Positions 12,801-60,784 of a DNA stretch of 64,000 nucleotides are shown here, one piece after another (the stretch's first letter is position 1; the number at the start of each line of letters is the position of its first letter). Location of the stretch: positions 2,211,501 to 2,275,500 of the forward strand of contig JBBMNZ010000027.1 in the NCBI GenBank assembly GCA_037954325.1. Direction: 5' to 3'. Below the pieces are notes generated by a model. It saw only the letters and a program-made list of their open reading frames with translations. It did not search any database and was not told where the DNA came from. The translations under genes and the position numbers were made by a program. This DNA is from Fistularia commersonii (taxonomy: Eukaryota; Chordata; Actinopteri; Syngnathiformes; Fistulariidae).

Positions 12801-15800
12801 ATGCTACCCAGATATTTCTATATAATGTGTGTTTGTCTGCGTGTGTTTTCAGGAGCGTCAACAGGTAGAAGAGCAGGTGGCTCAGAAGTCCAGTGAACTG
12901 GAGCAGTACCTGCAGCGTACGCGAGAGCTGGAGGAAATGTACCGTCAGCTGAAGGAAGCCTTAGCTGAAGAGAGGCAGGCTAAGCAGGAAGAGGAGGCTG
13001 CGCGCAAGTTGCAGGCCAGGTCAGGCGCATGTGCGTGTGCCCATACACTCGCACACACATTGTTCAGAGATTACCTCAAATGAAGGAAATTAAAATCACA
13101 AATTTAAAGCATGCTTGTCGAGCGTTCCCTTGTAGGCTTCTAGAAGAGGAGGCAGCGAGAAGGTCAGAGATGGAGCGGATCCATCTGCAGCAGAAGACCG
13201 TGCTATCTCGGTCAGAGGCCGAGAAGCAGGAGCTGATGGCCGAGCAGGCAGTCAAGGAAAGAGACCTGCAGGGTGCGATGCTGCAGCTGGAGAGGCTGGA
13301 GACAGAGCAGCACCAAGCCCAGCAGCAGTATGAGGTCAGGAGGCTTCACTGTCTGAAAGTAAAAGGCTGCGCTTATTCAGGGTGTAACAGCAGGGTTGGC
13401 TGCGCATTGAGTCAGAAAAGAGGAACAAGAAGACCGCAAAATCACTGTCATATGGGGCTGAATTTAAATAGCTGTAAGATGCTTCAGCTATGACAACAAA
13501 TGATTCAAAACCTGAAAAAAAATAATGAGAGCCGGTGAAGGGACTGCAGTCAAAGCACAGGAGTCATTATTTTGATGCGTTAGACTTGTCAGATTTTCTG
13601 AATGCGACTCTCTGCTACACGAACAACACAGAAGGTGTCAGAGAGGCTGGAGCGAGCAGCCAACAAGACCAAGAAATGGAAAGGCAAGGTGGCCCAGCAT
13701 GAGGGCCTCGTGCGTCTCATCCAGCCAGGTAAGAACACCGAGCACTCCACCATTATTCATGGTGTTCCACAAATACACACGACCTTCTAGTTGTGTCGAT
13801 GTATGTTTGGAATCCAGCATCAATCACTTATATAGATTATTGCATGCTTTACAGATATATTATACACTCATTAACATTTGCTCGTGCTTGTTTATTCATG
13901 CTGTGCGAGATTTCAGTATCTCCTTAGTCAGGAGTGTCAGAGCCATTTCTGGCTCAAGAAGTTTCTGCAAGATAAAACAAGATAGATATCAGACTCTCAT
14001 CTCACTCATAACTTGTGACACCCTGCTACCCTGTATACAATGGGGAGAACAAGTATTTGATACACTGCTGTTTTTTCAACTTTTCCCACTTGCAAAGCGT
14101 GTAGAGGTCTGTCATTTTTATCATACTATTATTGTACTCTTCAACTGTGAGTGATGGAATCTAAAACAAAAATCCAGAAAAACACATTTTTGATTCTTAG
14201 TAATTAATTTGCTTTTTATGCATGACATAAGTATTTGATACATCAGAACAACAGAACTTAATATTGACCAGGTTTGCAGGTTTGCACACACTGCAGGTTT
14301 GCAGGTTTGCACACACTGCAGCAGGGATTTTTGGCCACTCCTTCATACAGATCTTCTCCAGATCCTTCAGGTTTTGGGGCAATTGCTGGGCAATATGGAC
14401 GTTCAGCTCGCGCCAAAGATTTTCTATTGGGTTCAAATGTGGAGACTGGCTAGGCCTCTCCAGGACCTTCAGATGTTTCTGAGGGAGCCACTCCTTAGGT
14501 GCTCTGGCTGTGTGTTTCGGGTCCGTGTCATGCTGGAAGACAGGCCACGACCCCTCTTACCGAGGGAAGCAGGTTGTTGGCCGAGATCTTGCGATACATG
14601 GCCCGTCCATCCTCCCTTCAATACGGCACGGTCGTCCTGTTCCCTTTGCAGAAAAGCATCCCAGAGAATGATGTTTCCACCTCCAGGCTTCACAGTTGGG
14701 ATGGTGTTCTTGGGGTTGTACTCATCCTTCCTCTTCCTCCAAAAAGGCAGAATGGAGTTTAGACCAAAAAGCTCTCATCAGACCACATGATCATCTTCCA
14801 TTCCTCCTCTGGATCATCCAGATGGTCATTGGCAAACTTCAGACAGGCCTGTGCATGTGCTGGCTTGAGCAGTGGGACTCGCGTGCGCTGCAGGATTTCA
14901 ATCCATGACGGCGTAGTGCGTTACTGATGGTATTCTTTAAGCCTGTGGTCCCAGCTCTCCTCAGGTCATTGACCAGGTCCGGCCGTGTAGTTCTGGGCTG
15001 ATCCCTCACCTTCCTCACCATCATTGAGGCCCCGCGAGGTGAGATCTTGCATGGAGCCCCAGATCAAGGCAGGTTGACTGTCATCTTGAATTTCCATTTT
15101 CTAATAATTGTGCCACCAGTTGTTGCCTTCTCACCAAGCTGCTTGCCTATTGTCCTGTAGCCCATCCCAGCCTTATGCTGGTCTACAATTTTATCCCTGA
15201 TGTCCTTACACAGCTGTCTTGTCTTGGCCATTGTGGAGAGGTTGGAGTTTGTTTGAGTGTGTGCACAGGTGTCTTTTATACAGGTAACCAGTTCAAACTG
15301 GTGCAGTTAATACAAGGAATGAGAGGAGAACAGGAGGGCCTCTAAAAGAAGAACTAATTGGTCTGTGAGAGCTGCAATTCTTACTGGTTGGTAGATGATC
15401 AAATACTTATGTCGGTGATCAAATACTTACGTCATGCAGTAAAATGCAAATCATCACTTAATAATCATACAATGTGTTTCTCTGGATTCTGCTTTTGCTT
15501 CCAAAATGAAATTGAAGAGCGCCCATGGTAGAAATGACAGACCTCTACATGCTTTGCAAGTGGGAAAAGCTGAAAAATCAGCAGTGTATTACATACTTGT
15601 TCTCCCCATTGTATTCTTATTAATATTATGACTGCATCAGTGTTATTAATACCGATGGATTTTTTTCATCACATCATGTGACAACCTCATGGTTGCTACT
15701 GTAACTGCTACTTAGTTTGACGAAAATCCTGCCGTCAGCTTCAGGTCATGGCGGTGGGTTTCATGGTCACAGTTCAATGCGTTCAATAGAAATAATCAAT

Positions 15801-16008
15801 ATAAACTCATGAAAACAATTTGCCACTTATTCCTCCTGATGCATGTAATCGTTTGGAAACTCTTTGTCCCTTCCAACCTGGTCTTCTAGGACACAAAGGA
15901 GCTCAGAGGGTCACAAATTGGGGTCCTGCTTCATTCACCGATACCGAGTTGGAGCTGAGGAAGAAGTCCTGGCAGGAGAGCAGGAAACCGGGGGCTCAGG
16001 CTCAGTGA
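6813..16008 (+). CDS. swap70: SWAP70, complete, twelve coding exons
   Basis: SWAP-70 binds PtdIns(3,4,5)P3 through its PH domain, binds F-actin through its C-terminus and supports Rac-dependent ruffling; in mammals it acts in B cells and mast cells. Exons: 6813-6908, 7730-7870, 8453-8626, 8960-9181, 9957-10103, 10312-10420, 10595-10773, 11756-11863, 12853-13019, 13136-13334, 13632-13728, 15890-16008. They total 1,758 bases, which is 585 residues plus TGA, the same length I recall for human. The N-terminus is EF-hand-like (about 1-190, e.g. ALDMDHRGKVSKSQLK). The PH domain is about 212-305, starting GYMMKKGHMRKNWTERWF. A Glu/Gln/Arg-rich coiled coil (DBL-like region) covers about 315-530. The tail VTNWGPASFTDTELELRKK distinguishes it from DEF6. 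The start is the only in-frame ATG after the upstream stop at 6507. The exon 8 donor GTGATG is weak. The last intron holds a Tc1 relic. Confidence 0.96.
6909..9956 (+). other. SWAP70 introns 1-4
   Basis: Introns at 6909-7729, 7871-8452, 8627-8959 and 9182-9956 separate exons 1 to 5. Intron 1 contains TTTA-rich tracts near 6915-6940 and 7208-7230. Intron 2 holds a hAT-like repeat end near 8034. The other sequence is AT-rich and unremarkable; the open frames at 7158-7505 and 7502-7882 show no conserved protein. No nested gene is seen. Confidence 0.7.
8034..8110 (+). repeat. hAT-like repeat end
   Basis: CAGGGGTTCTCAAACTT followed by 'tgtgcccctgcag' resembles the terminal inverted repeat of short hAT-type elements. 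The opposite end was not found. A related terminus, paired with its other end, occurs at 35648-35947. Confidence 0.4.
10774..12852 (+). other. SWAP70 introns 7 and 8
   Basis: Introns 10774-11755 and 11864-12852 flank exon 8. They are moderately AT-rich. Open frames such as 12438-12800 have no recognisable domains. No repeat family or RNA gene was recognised in either. Confidence 0.65.
14038..15611 (-). mobile_element. Degenerate Tc1-like DNA transposon in SWAP70 intron 11
   Basis: The element is 1,574 bp, close to the usual 1.6 kb of fish Tc1 elements. Its ends are inverted: left CAATGGGGAGAACAAGTA and right TACTTGTTCTCCCCATTG. TA dinucleotides at 14036-14037 and 15612-15613 are the expected target duplication. 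The inverted similarity extends inward past the phrases 'acttgcaaagcgtgtagagg' (left) and 'cctctacatgctttgcaagt' (right). The transposase frame is antisense to SWAP70. The element is non-autonomous: the frame is broken by shifts and small losses. It lies well away from the splice sites (309 bp from the donor, 278 bp from the acceptor). Confidence 0.93.
14200..15231 (-). pseudogene. Broken Tc1-like transposase
   Basis: The frame opens with ATG at 15231-15229 (MAKTRQLCKDIRDK) and a helix-turn-helix-like start typical of Tc1 transposases. A middle segment at 14839-15024 carries RDQPRTTRPDLVNDLRRAG. A C-terminal piece at about 14436-14300 carries NPIENLWRELN, around the catalytic Glu of the DDE triad. 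These pieces lie in different frames. The SP-x-LNPIEN context has His where family members have Asp. A local duplication at 14270-14322 also disturbs the C-terminal end. It is not translatable as one protein. The lower boundary is approximate. Confidence 0.88.
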
Positions 16009-16670
16009 GCGCGTTTGGATGATAAAGTACATCATCGACCTCTCAGTGAAGAAGATCCGTAACACAACCGACTAAACCTTATTAACAAAAAAAATGTTTT
16101 TACTGAACGTCAGGAGTCATAATTCCTGACAAGCTTTTGTTGGATTTGCTTACAACATTTGACTTTCTCCCTGTCTTTGCTCTCATGAGACCCTGCTCGC
16201 TTACCTTTTCCACCGAGCCCCCTCCCCGGCTTTCCGCAGCGGCAGAGGCGATTGCGTTCACCCTCAGCCAGAAAAAGAAATGCGTTCTGATGATCTGATT
16301 GCCAAAGGAATAGTGGTTTTATAAATAACACCCTGAATGCAGTCATAGGAACTACTGTAAGTGCATTTGAATCTTTAGATGTCTTAAGTACTTTACTGCA
16401 TTTCCATTTGATACAACTTTGTAGTCTCCTCTCCAGCTCAGTAACCTGGCCGCTTTACTTATACATAGGCAATGATTTTACATGAATATCTTTTTAAATA
16501 TTTCTAAGTTTTTCTGTTTTAATTGTCTTTGATTGAAAATATAGTGCTCATTATGTGAAAGGTGGCAGTCTGTTCAACAGACATGTAGCACTCTAAACAT
16601 GCTATGATGCAGTATCTCGCAAAACACTGTGTCAATGAACCATATCATTAAAACTGTTCTGTCGATTCAG
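16009..16670 (+). other. Probable SWAP70 3' UTR
   Basis: Sequence after the TGA at 16006-16008 carries no splice-linked frame. An ATTAAA at 16647-16652 is the best polyadenylation signal I could find nearby, implying a 3' UTR of about 650 bases. A longer UTR is possible. Confidence 0.35.
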
Positions 16671-19600
16671 TAGTGATGAAAATGCAAATATTCCCACGTC
16701 ATTGTGGCGACGGCATACCGAGTACTCCATGTCACTGCTCATACATTCTGCTGATAAAACCTCTGTGTGTTTACAGAATTGTGTTCAACTACTTCCAGAC
16801 TAAAACTTTTTTTCTAGACATAGTTGAGCTCCCCACCTCCGCCTCACTTTGTTTCACGGTGCACATTTGCAGTAGGAAAGCGTGTTGTGCACGAGGGATA
16901 CTTGCCGAACCCCGTGCAGCTCCGGTGTCCTACAGTTGCGAGTGGTGACCAGCAGATGTCGGCACATCAACGGGATCCGGGGTCTCCCGGTCACCGATAA
17001 GGGGTTTGGGGCTGCAGGCACACATGGCAAAGCAATGTCCCGGCTCTCCGGCAAACACTCCTAAGAGCCAGAAACCACCATGGTCAACATTTTGTCCCCG
17101 TTGCCGGGCCAAGACGGTCATTTCCACTCTTGTGCTCCATTTCCGTGTGTTTTTTTTTTTTTTCTCCCCCTCGGTTTCTATTTTTTAGATATTTATTTCT
17201 TCACAGTTGATGGGGCAGAGAGAGCTCTCTGACATGCAACAAATGTGCTGAATCAGAGTCAAGCGCAAGGATGTGCAGATACCCCGAGAACCATGGCTTC
17301 CAGATGTTTTATAGTCCCTCCAGTCTTAAGGGATAAGACCAGTCTTACTCTATATTTTTTCTTACCATCATAACATCCTCCTTTACCCCGAGCCTTTCCT
17401 CTAGAGGAGAGGAATCTGGGGAAAAAAAAAGGAAGAGCCTGGAGGTGGTCACTCAAAGAGGAGCGCATACTGCTCCGTCTGATGGCAGCTCGTCGGATCC
17501 TTCGGAGCAGATATCTTAGGAGAAACCCAGAGGTATCGCTTCGGTACCCGACGCTGCCAGGCAGTTGTGTAGCACATCGTTACCGTGCCGGTTATTTGAG
17601 CATCAGACTCCCCCGATCCAGGATCCCCGTTCCACTTATCAAGATGAATCCCAGTTAATGTGCGTGTGGCCGCATCCGGAGTCAGCAGAGATCGGCACAT
17701 CCAACAAAGCGCGACTGTTCTCGCACAGACACCTGGCCGCCGTCCGCCCCCCCCCCCCCCCTGCACGCCGGGTAGCGAGAAACACAAGCAAGAGTGGGGC
17801 GAAGCGGCTGAAAAGCATCGGGCCTGTCCGCTCGTTGGCGCCCGACCCGACACCTTCTTTGCGAGGAGACACGAGACAAAAGGCGGTTCACCCCGAGTTC
17901 AGAGTCATCAGAGAAGGAGACAAAGATAAGAGCCTGCGTTTATTGGCTAACCCGGGAGTCAGCAGCAGCAGCAGCGAGCGTGGCTCTCTGCGCCGATAAG
18001 ATCGGATACAGAGACGCGTCAGCCGCTTCTCACAGCTCTGAGGCCAGGAATGTGGTGCCACCACCTCCTATCCAGGCACGGCGGTCCAGGGCTCCACGAC
18101 CGACAAGATAATCGATCGGCCCTCAAATTCGACAAGTTCCACTTCGAAGAGTCATCCAGTTTTCCTGTGTGTGTGTGAGACAGAGTGCTCCTGACACCCC
18201 CTTAAAACAAACAAACCCCTACTTGGCAGAGGAGTCTGAATTAGATATCAGTCAGAGCACCATTGTTTGGGTTTGTTTTTTTTCCCCACTGGTTGATTAA
18301 TAGATGTTTGTCCACATTTCTTGAATAAAATTTATTTATATCCCTGAGACGGATATGTTGCAATCCGCTGCACAATTTTATTTCTCAGAATTCAGGGTTT
18401 TCTAATCTCTGTATCTAACGTTCACAAGCCGCCCACCCCCCACCTTCCAAAAATAAGGGTACATCTAGCAGCGTCAGACCGGCCACATGTGACTGAAAAG
18501 CAGAATAACACCCGGCCTGGTCCATCGGACCCCTCTGCGAGATATCCCCCATCCAAACTGATTTGGGATGCTCGCATTCTCAGGGATTGTCTGTTGGTGG
18601 AAAAATGTCTGGCAGATGCGGTGCCTTTCTGGGTGAGATGACTTCCCACAGTGACCTCACGGCTCTGAGCTCTTCCCACGCGGTCGAACGGGCTCCGGGT
18701 TCCTCGGCGGGTCGCTCACGCTGGCACGCTCTCAGGGTGCCGAGATAAACAAATCCAAGTGGGACGAGAGGAAGATGGATTAATGCCGGTGGGTGAGCGG
18801 TCAAACGGCAGGTGACATCACCCTGTTTTCCAGGACAGGAGTCCCGATTGGAGAAAAAGACGGGCTGATTTGGAAGCAGGTGTCCATATTAGGGGGCCCC
18901 GGGGCCGAGTCCACATTGCGGAGGCACCCAGGAAATGGAAACCGCTCCGCACTCTGCATTTGGCCCACATGGATAATGGGATTTGGAGGCCAGTAAAGTA
19001 AATCAGTATCATCTGTCACTGGAATATTTGTGTTTGGGGGTCTTTGGGAAGTCCAGTCAGCTTGTTTTCAAGCTGCATTCTCCCAACAAGATGCATTTAC
19101 CGCAGCTGCGGTGGTCGACGAGCAGCGTGAGGGTTCCAACGGATGCGCCTTGAATCTATGGATCCTCTTTGATTTGCCTTTTCAATGCCAGATGCAGACA
19201 CGCCACTGGCAGAGGCCTTCACTGCGTTACGCAACAATTACACGTTTAGAAAGCACCGCTTTTAAGGATAATACGTGCTTTAATCAAGAAGGTTTTTTTT
19301 TTTTTTGTTTCTAAGAGGAGAAAAGCCTAGCGGGGCTGAGATGTGGCCAAATTCAGGGCAAGGTTACATAACGTAACAGATCTTTGATTTCCCCAGATTC
19401 TTACATCCATTTCACACGAAAACAGCGACACGAATGAAGTGACTTTGAAATGTAATGGCAGGACCCCCACCCACATCTGAGGGGGAGCATTCCTATCGTG
19501 CCGAAGGACTTCCTCTGTCCACGGACAGAAGTCCTAATCTCTGTGGGCAAGCAGGAGGCTAAATATGGAGGAGGCGGCCAGATGTTGGCCTGATGTGTCT

Positions 19601-20129
19601 CTGCACCTGCTGCCAGTGGGATCCAGCTGGGATTGTGCTAAAGGGACCCCCCCTTCCCTCCCACCACTCAAGGAATGAATCCTTCTGGGAGCGGAGGCCG
19701 GGCAGCCATCATGTTTAGCGACGTGTCATATGTTGCTATGGCAGCAGATCAACTCCACGGAGAGGAAATCATCAATTAGAAATGCAGATGGCGATGACTC
19801 CAGTAACCAACCGTTTAAAGCTGAAGTAGAACACCTGGGTGAACCCTCTGCCTGGACAAATCCTCTGATTGGACAGAACTCCAGTAGGATGGGATGTTCT
19901 CACATTTGACCATAATCAGGCAACAGATCTTATTATGACGCATCGGCTGGATTTTGGATTCACTTTCAATGGGCCAGTATGTTTGCTTTTGACCTTCAGG
20001 CATCACTGTGTTTGTTATTGTTATTAATTTTTAGCCATAAAACCAAACAATATCACCCTGTAGATTTATTAGAGATATTGAAACATGATTAATCAAAGAT
20101 TCTAAATTGGCCAAATGTGTGACTGAGGG
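16671..20129. other. Intergenic DNA between convergent SWAP70 and SBF2
   Basis: No exon of a recognised gene is seen. A GC-rich block at about 17560-18010 is open on both strands (17565-17999 plus, 17449-17853 minus) and includes a C run at 17747-17761. The predicted peptides are low-complexity, rich in Arg, Pro and Ser, and match no family I know. I read them as chance frames in GC-rich DNA. The rest is unremarkable single-copy-looking sequence. Confidence 0.55.
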
Positions 20130-20660
20130 GGTGATGTGTGTTATGTGTGCAGATGAGGGATTTGGAAGTACTTAGGTCGACAGTCCAGAGCAATGGAGAG
20201 AGTGGAGAGGAGGTGAAGAAACATGTCCGAGCAAGCTGGAACTGGTGCAACTGGAGAATAAGCCGGAATGAGAGGAAAGGTGTCGAAAACGGAGGTGAGA
20301 GCAGCCGTGTTGTCTGGTTTAGAGACACTGAAAAAAAGACGGGGGTCAGTGCGGAAGGTGGGGAGGTTCATTTTGGGGATCAGCGATGAGTCCATCAGAG
20401 GGACAGCACATGGTAGATGTGCTGGAGAGAGGCAAACTGCAACGCTTCGGACATGGACAGAGGAGGGAGAGTGAAGATCTGGTTAGATGACTGCTGAGTC
20501 AGGAGGACCAGAGGAAGACCAGAGAGGAGATTTACGAAGGGAACGACAGAGGACCGGAAGTCAGATGGTTTGAGAAGAGGATGCAGGGGAGAGGGTTGGA
20601 TGGAGGGAGATGATTGGCTGCGGAGACCCCATAAGGAGACAACTGAAAGAAGAATGAGAT
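20130..20660 (+). mobile_element. LINE 3' end with decayed reverse-transcriptase C-terminus
   Basis: The plus strand resembles the 3' coding end of a common fish non-LTR retrotransposon. In one frame (near 20268-20474) it reads AVLSGLETLKKR and then ISDESIRGTAH, as in the RT C-terminal region. Downstream come the decayed RG-RP-RF segment and the closing 'gattggctgcggagacccc' followed by a short AAGAAGA tail. Frameshifts abound. A better-preserved copy of the same end is at 50420-50945. Confidence 0.7.
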
Positions 20661-20671
20661 GACAGTAAATG

Positions 20672-20760
20672 GTTGTTTGTCTCTGTATTCGGCCTTGTGA
20701 CAGCCGGGATAGACTCCGGCCCCCCGCAACCTTTCCTGCAGGATCAGCTGTATACGTTAA
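20672..20760 (+). repeat. SINE tail fragment
   Basis: The run from 'ggttgtttgtctctgt' through 'gccgggatagactccggc' to 'cagctgtatacgtta' is the 3' portion of the tRNA-type SINE whose fuller copy is at 42519-42835. It abuts the LINE end directly. Confidence 0.6.
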
Positions 20761-20866
20761 GATTTATGTTAAGAATTTCTTACAGTAAATGTTTGACAAA
20801 CCAACATTAAAAGCTCAGTCATCCCGAGGGACATTTTATTTTAAACAAATGGTGATGAGTTTGGCG

Positions 20867-21316
20867 GGTGCAGCGATGGCACAGTGTCAGCGCTTAATTG
20901 CAGAGAACGCATTCCCCCAAGAGGGATTAATAAAGGAATTATAAATTATTTAATGTGAAGTTTGCATGCTCTCCCCGTGTTTGCGCGGGTTTCCAAAAAG
21001 AATAAGAATAAGAATAAGAACAACTTTATTAATCCCGAAGGAAATTGCAGTGCCAGAGTTACAGAAAATATAACAGTAATAAATGATAAAAGAGAGGCAG
21101 AATTAGAATAAAAATAAACTATAAACTATAAAGTGTTTCAGTGACATGCAAAAGGTTAATTGGGAAAAATTCCCCCGAATGAGTGAGTGAATAGTTGTCT
21201 GTCTGGATATTTGACCCTGCCATTGACTGGCAACCAGTTTACACACCTCTTGCCCGAGAGGCTCCAGCATCCCTCGCTCATCCTGAATGCGGGACGATGG
21301 ATGGATGGAGATGTGT
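20867..21316 (+). repeat. SINE interrupted by a LINE-tail insertion
   Basis: The left part (gcagcgatggcacagtg, then gtttgcatgctctccccgtg) and the right part (gacatgcaaaaggttaattg to gatggatggatgg) are the two halves of one SINE. Between them, at about 20993-21140, is a separate insertion. A second, inverted tail phrase 'gggattaataaagg' lies at about 20924-20938. Confidence 0.6.
20993..21140 (+). mobile_element. Short retroposon tail (ttattaatcccgaagg type)
   Basis: The segment starts with a repeated AAGAAT unit and continues 'aactttattaatcccgaagg aaattgcagtgcc'. This is the characteristic end of a fish non-LTR family, here in antisense orientation. The same phrase recurs at 39094-39165. The class is inferred from the motif only. 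Confidence 0.5.
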
Positions 21317-21549
21317 GTGTGCTCAGATGAGGCAGATTAACCAGAACAACAACTGCTGCAGATAGATGCAGAGGATGATGCCAGCTGCCTACACACACAT
21401 GCACACACACACACACGCCGCAGTCACGTCTACCTCCGCCTGTGTCACTGTCTGTCAATTGGTGTGAATTCTTATTTCATGAATGGCAGAGGAGCGGCAG
21501 TCCAAAGGAGGAAAAGAAGAAGATTGATTCAATGAGCACAAGAACAGCT

Positions 21550-22775
21550 GGTAGTTTCAAGTATGTTTCATTTATTTCAAAAATTTAGTGTCGCCAAATA
21601 AACACAGTATGACGATACAGTTTGAATAATCTTTTTTTTTTTTTAAATGCAACTTATCAGAAGCACAGACACAATAGACGAGACTCTCGGACAGAAAACA
21701 TGACCTCTTACGTGATATATTAGTTTTGCTTCTTTAAAAAGCCCTTAAAAGATACGAGAGAACCTGCCTGGGGAATCTGGATGACGACAAAACGTCTCGG
21801 ATTTATTTTGAAAAGAAAAAAAAAAAAAGTTTGTCACAAACAGGGAACAGGCCACTCGGGTGTGTGCACCAGTAACAACACGTTAATAAACAAGGACTTG
21901 TTTGGTCACATTACACTTGAAGGTTAGAAAAGGTATACCCATATTCAGCTCATACAATATATAAAATGAAATGTCACTGAAGTATTTACAGGAAAGACAC
22001 GACGTGTGGAACAGTTACATGTTTAATAAAAAATAATTTACATGAGGCAAACGTGTTACGCAGACGTCCACAAACATTTAACGCCAGAGAAAACATTGGA
22101 TTTAAATTAAAAGGGAAAAGAAAAGAGACGGGTTGTAAGTCACTGTGCAAACAGGTCTCCTCCTCCTCCTCCTCTCTTCTGTACACGGGAAGCTCAGGCC
22201 TGTAACCTCGCCATCTGCACCTCTGGGTCGGATACGCAGCGCATACGTCTCAGCCAAGTGCAAACAAAATAAGATTTATCGTGCGTTTAAAAAACCTCCG
22301 GGTTTATTTGTTTCTTTTCTTTCTTGGCGGTTCCTCCATCACGTCGAGCAGCAATGACCTTTATTTCCTCGTAGCAAAATAGAAATTCTCTGTCATAGGC
22401 GATCGTTTATATTCTAAATTCTTAAAATTGAGCCCACAGTTTGATTGGCCAGTGATATTGCTTTTCTATTTACAGCTTTAAGTGGAGGGCGGCGGGGGGC
22501 ATGGTTTCCTTGGTAGTGCGGCCCCCCACCCTCCCTGCGGAGACCTCAGCTTATTGTCAGGAGCCCGAGCGGGCCGCCGCAGCGGGCGCCGATATGTCGG
22601 ACGTTGGCGGGGGAAGGGCATCGGGCCGTTGTCGTCCTCCCCGGACAGGCACTTTTTTTGCCGCGGTCCCCGGAATTAAAAAACACAAACAAAATAACCC
22701 CCCGCGGATGAGGCCGCCGCATCTCCTCCGCCGATGCTACCGCCCGGTTTCAGGCCTCAGGCGGCGGCGGCTCCT
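21550..22775 (-). other. Probable SBF2 3' UTR with AATAAA
   Basis: On the minus strand the sequence after the SBF2 stop (22778-22776) is unspliced. It first passes a GC-rich stretch, then AT-rich DNA, and reaches AATAAA at 21576-21571. This gives a 3' UTR of about 1.2 kb. The assignment rests on the signal and the absence of exons. Confidence 0.5.
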
Positions 22776-60670
<37,895 letters not shown>

Positions 60671-60744
60671 CTGCGGGCCAAACAAGAAGAGACAAGTGAG
60701 AGGCGGGTTAGATGGCCGGAGGCCCGAGACGGGTCACCCGACGG

Positions 60745-60784
60745 TGGGGTCACGCCGCACCACGTGGGGTCACGCCGCACCACG
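60745..60784. repeat. Tandem 20-mer, two perfect units
   Basis: The unit tggggtcacgccgcaccacg occurs at 60745-60764 and again at 60765-60784 without change. It lies about 75 bases upstream (transcript sense) of an SBF2 exon acceptor. Confidence 0.95.

Noticed and set aside
14469..14790. Plus-strand open frames over the Tc1 relic as a novel gene
   Set aside because: They are the antisense of the decayed transposase. The real protein signature is on the minus strand.
17565..17999. 144-codon frame in the intergenic GC-rich block as a gene
   Set aside because: Frames are open on both strands, the peptides are low-complexity, and no splice or family evidence exists. Kept only as a GC-island finding.
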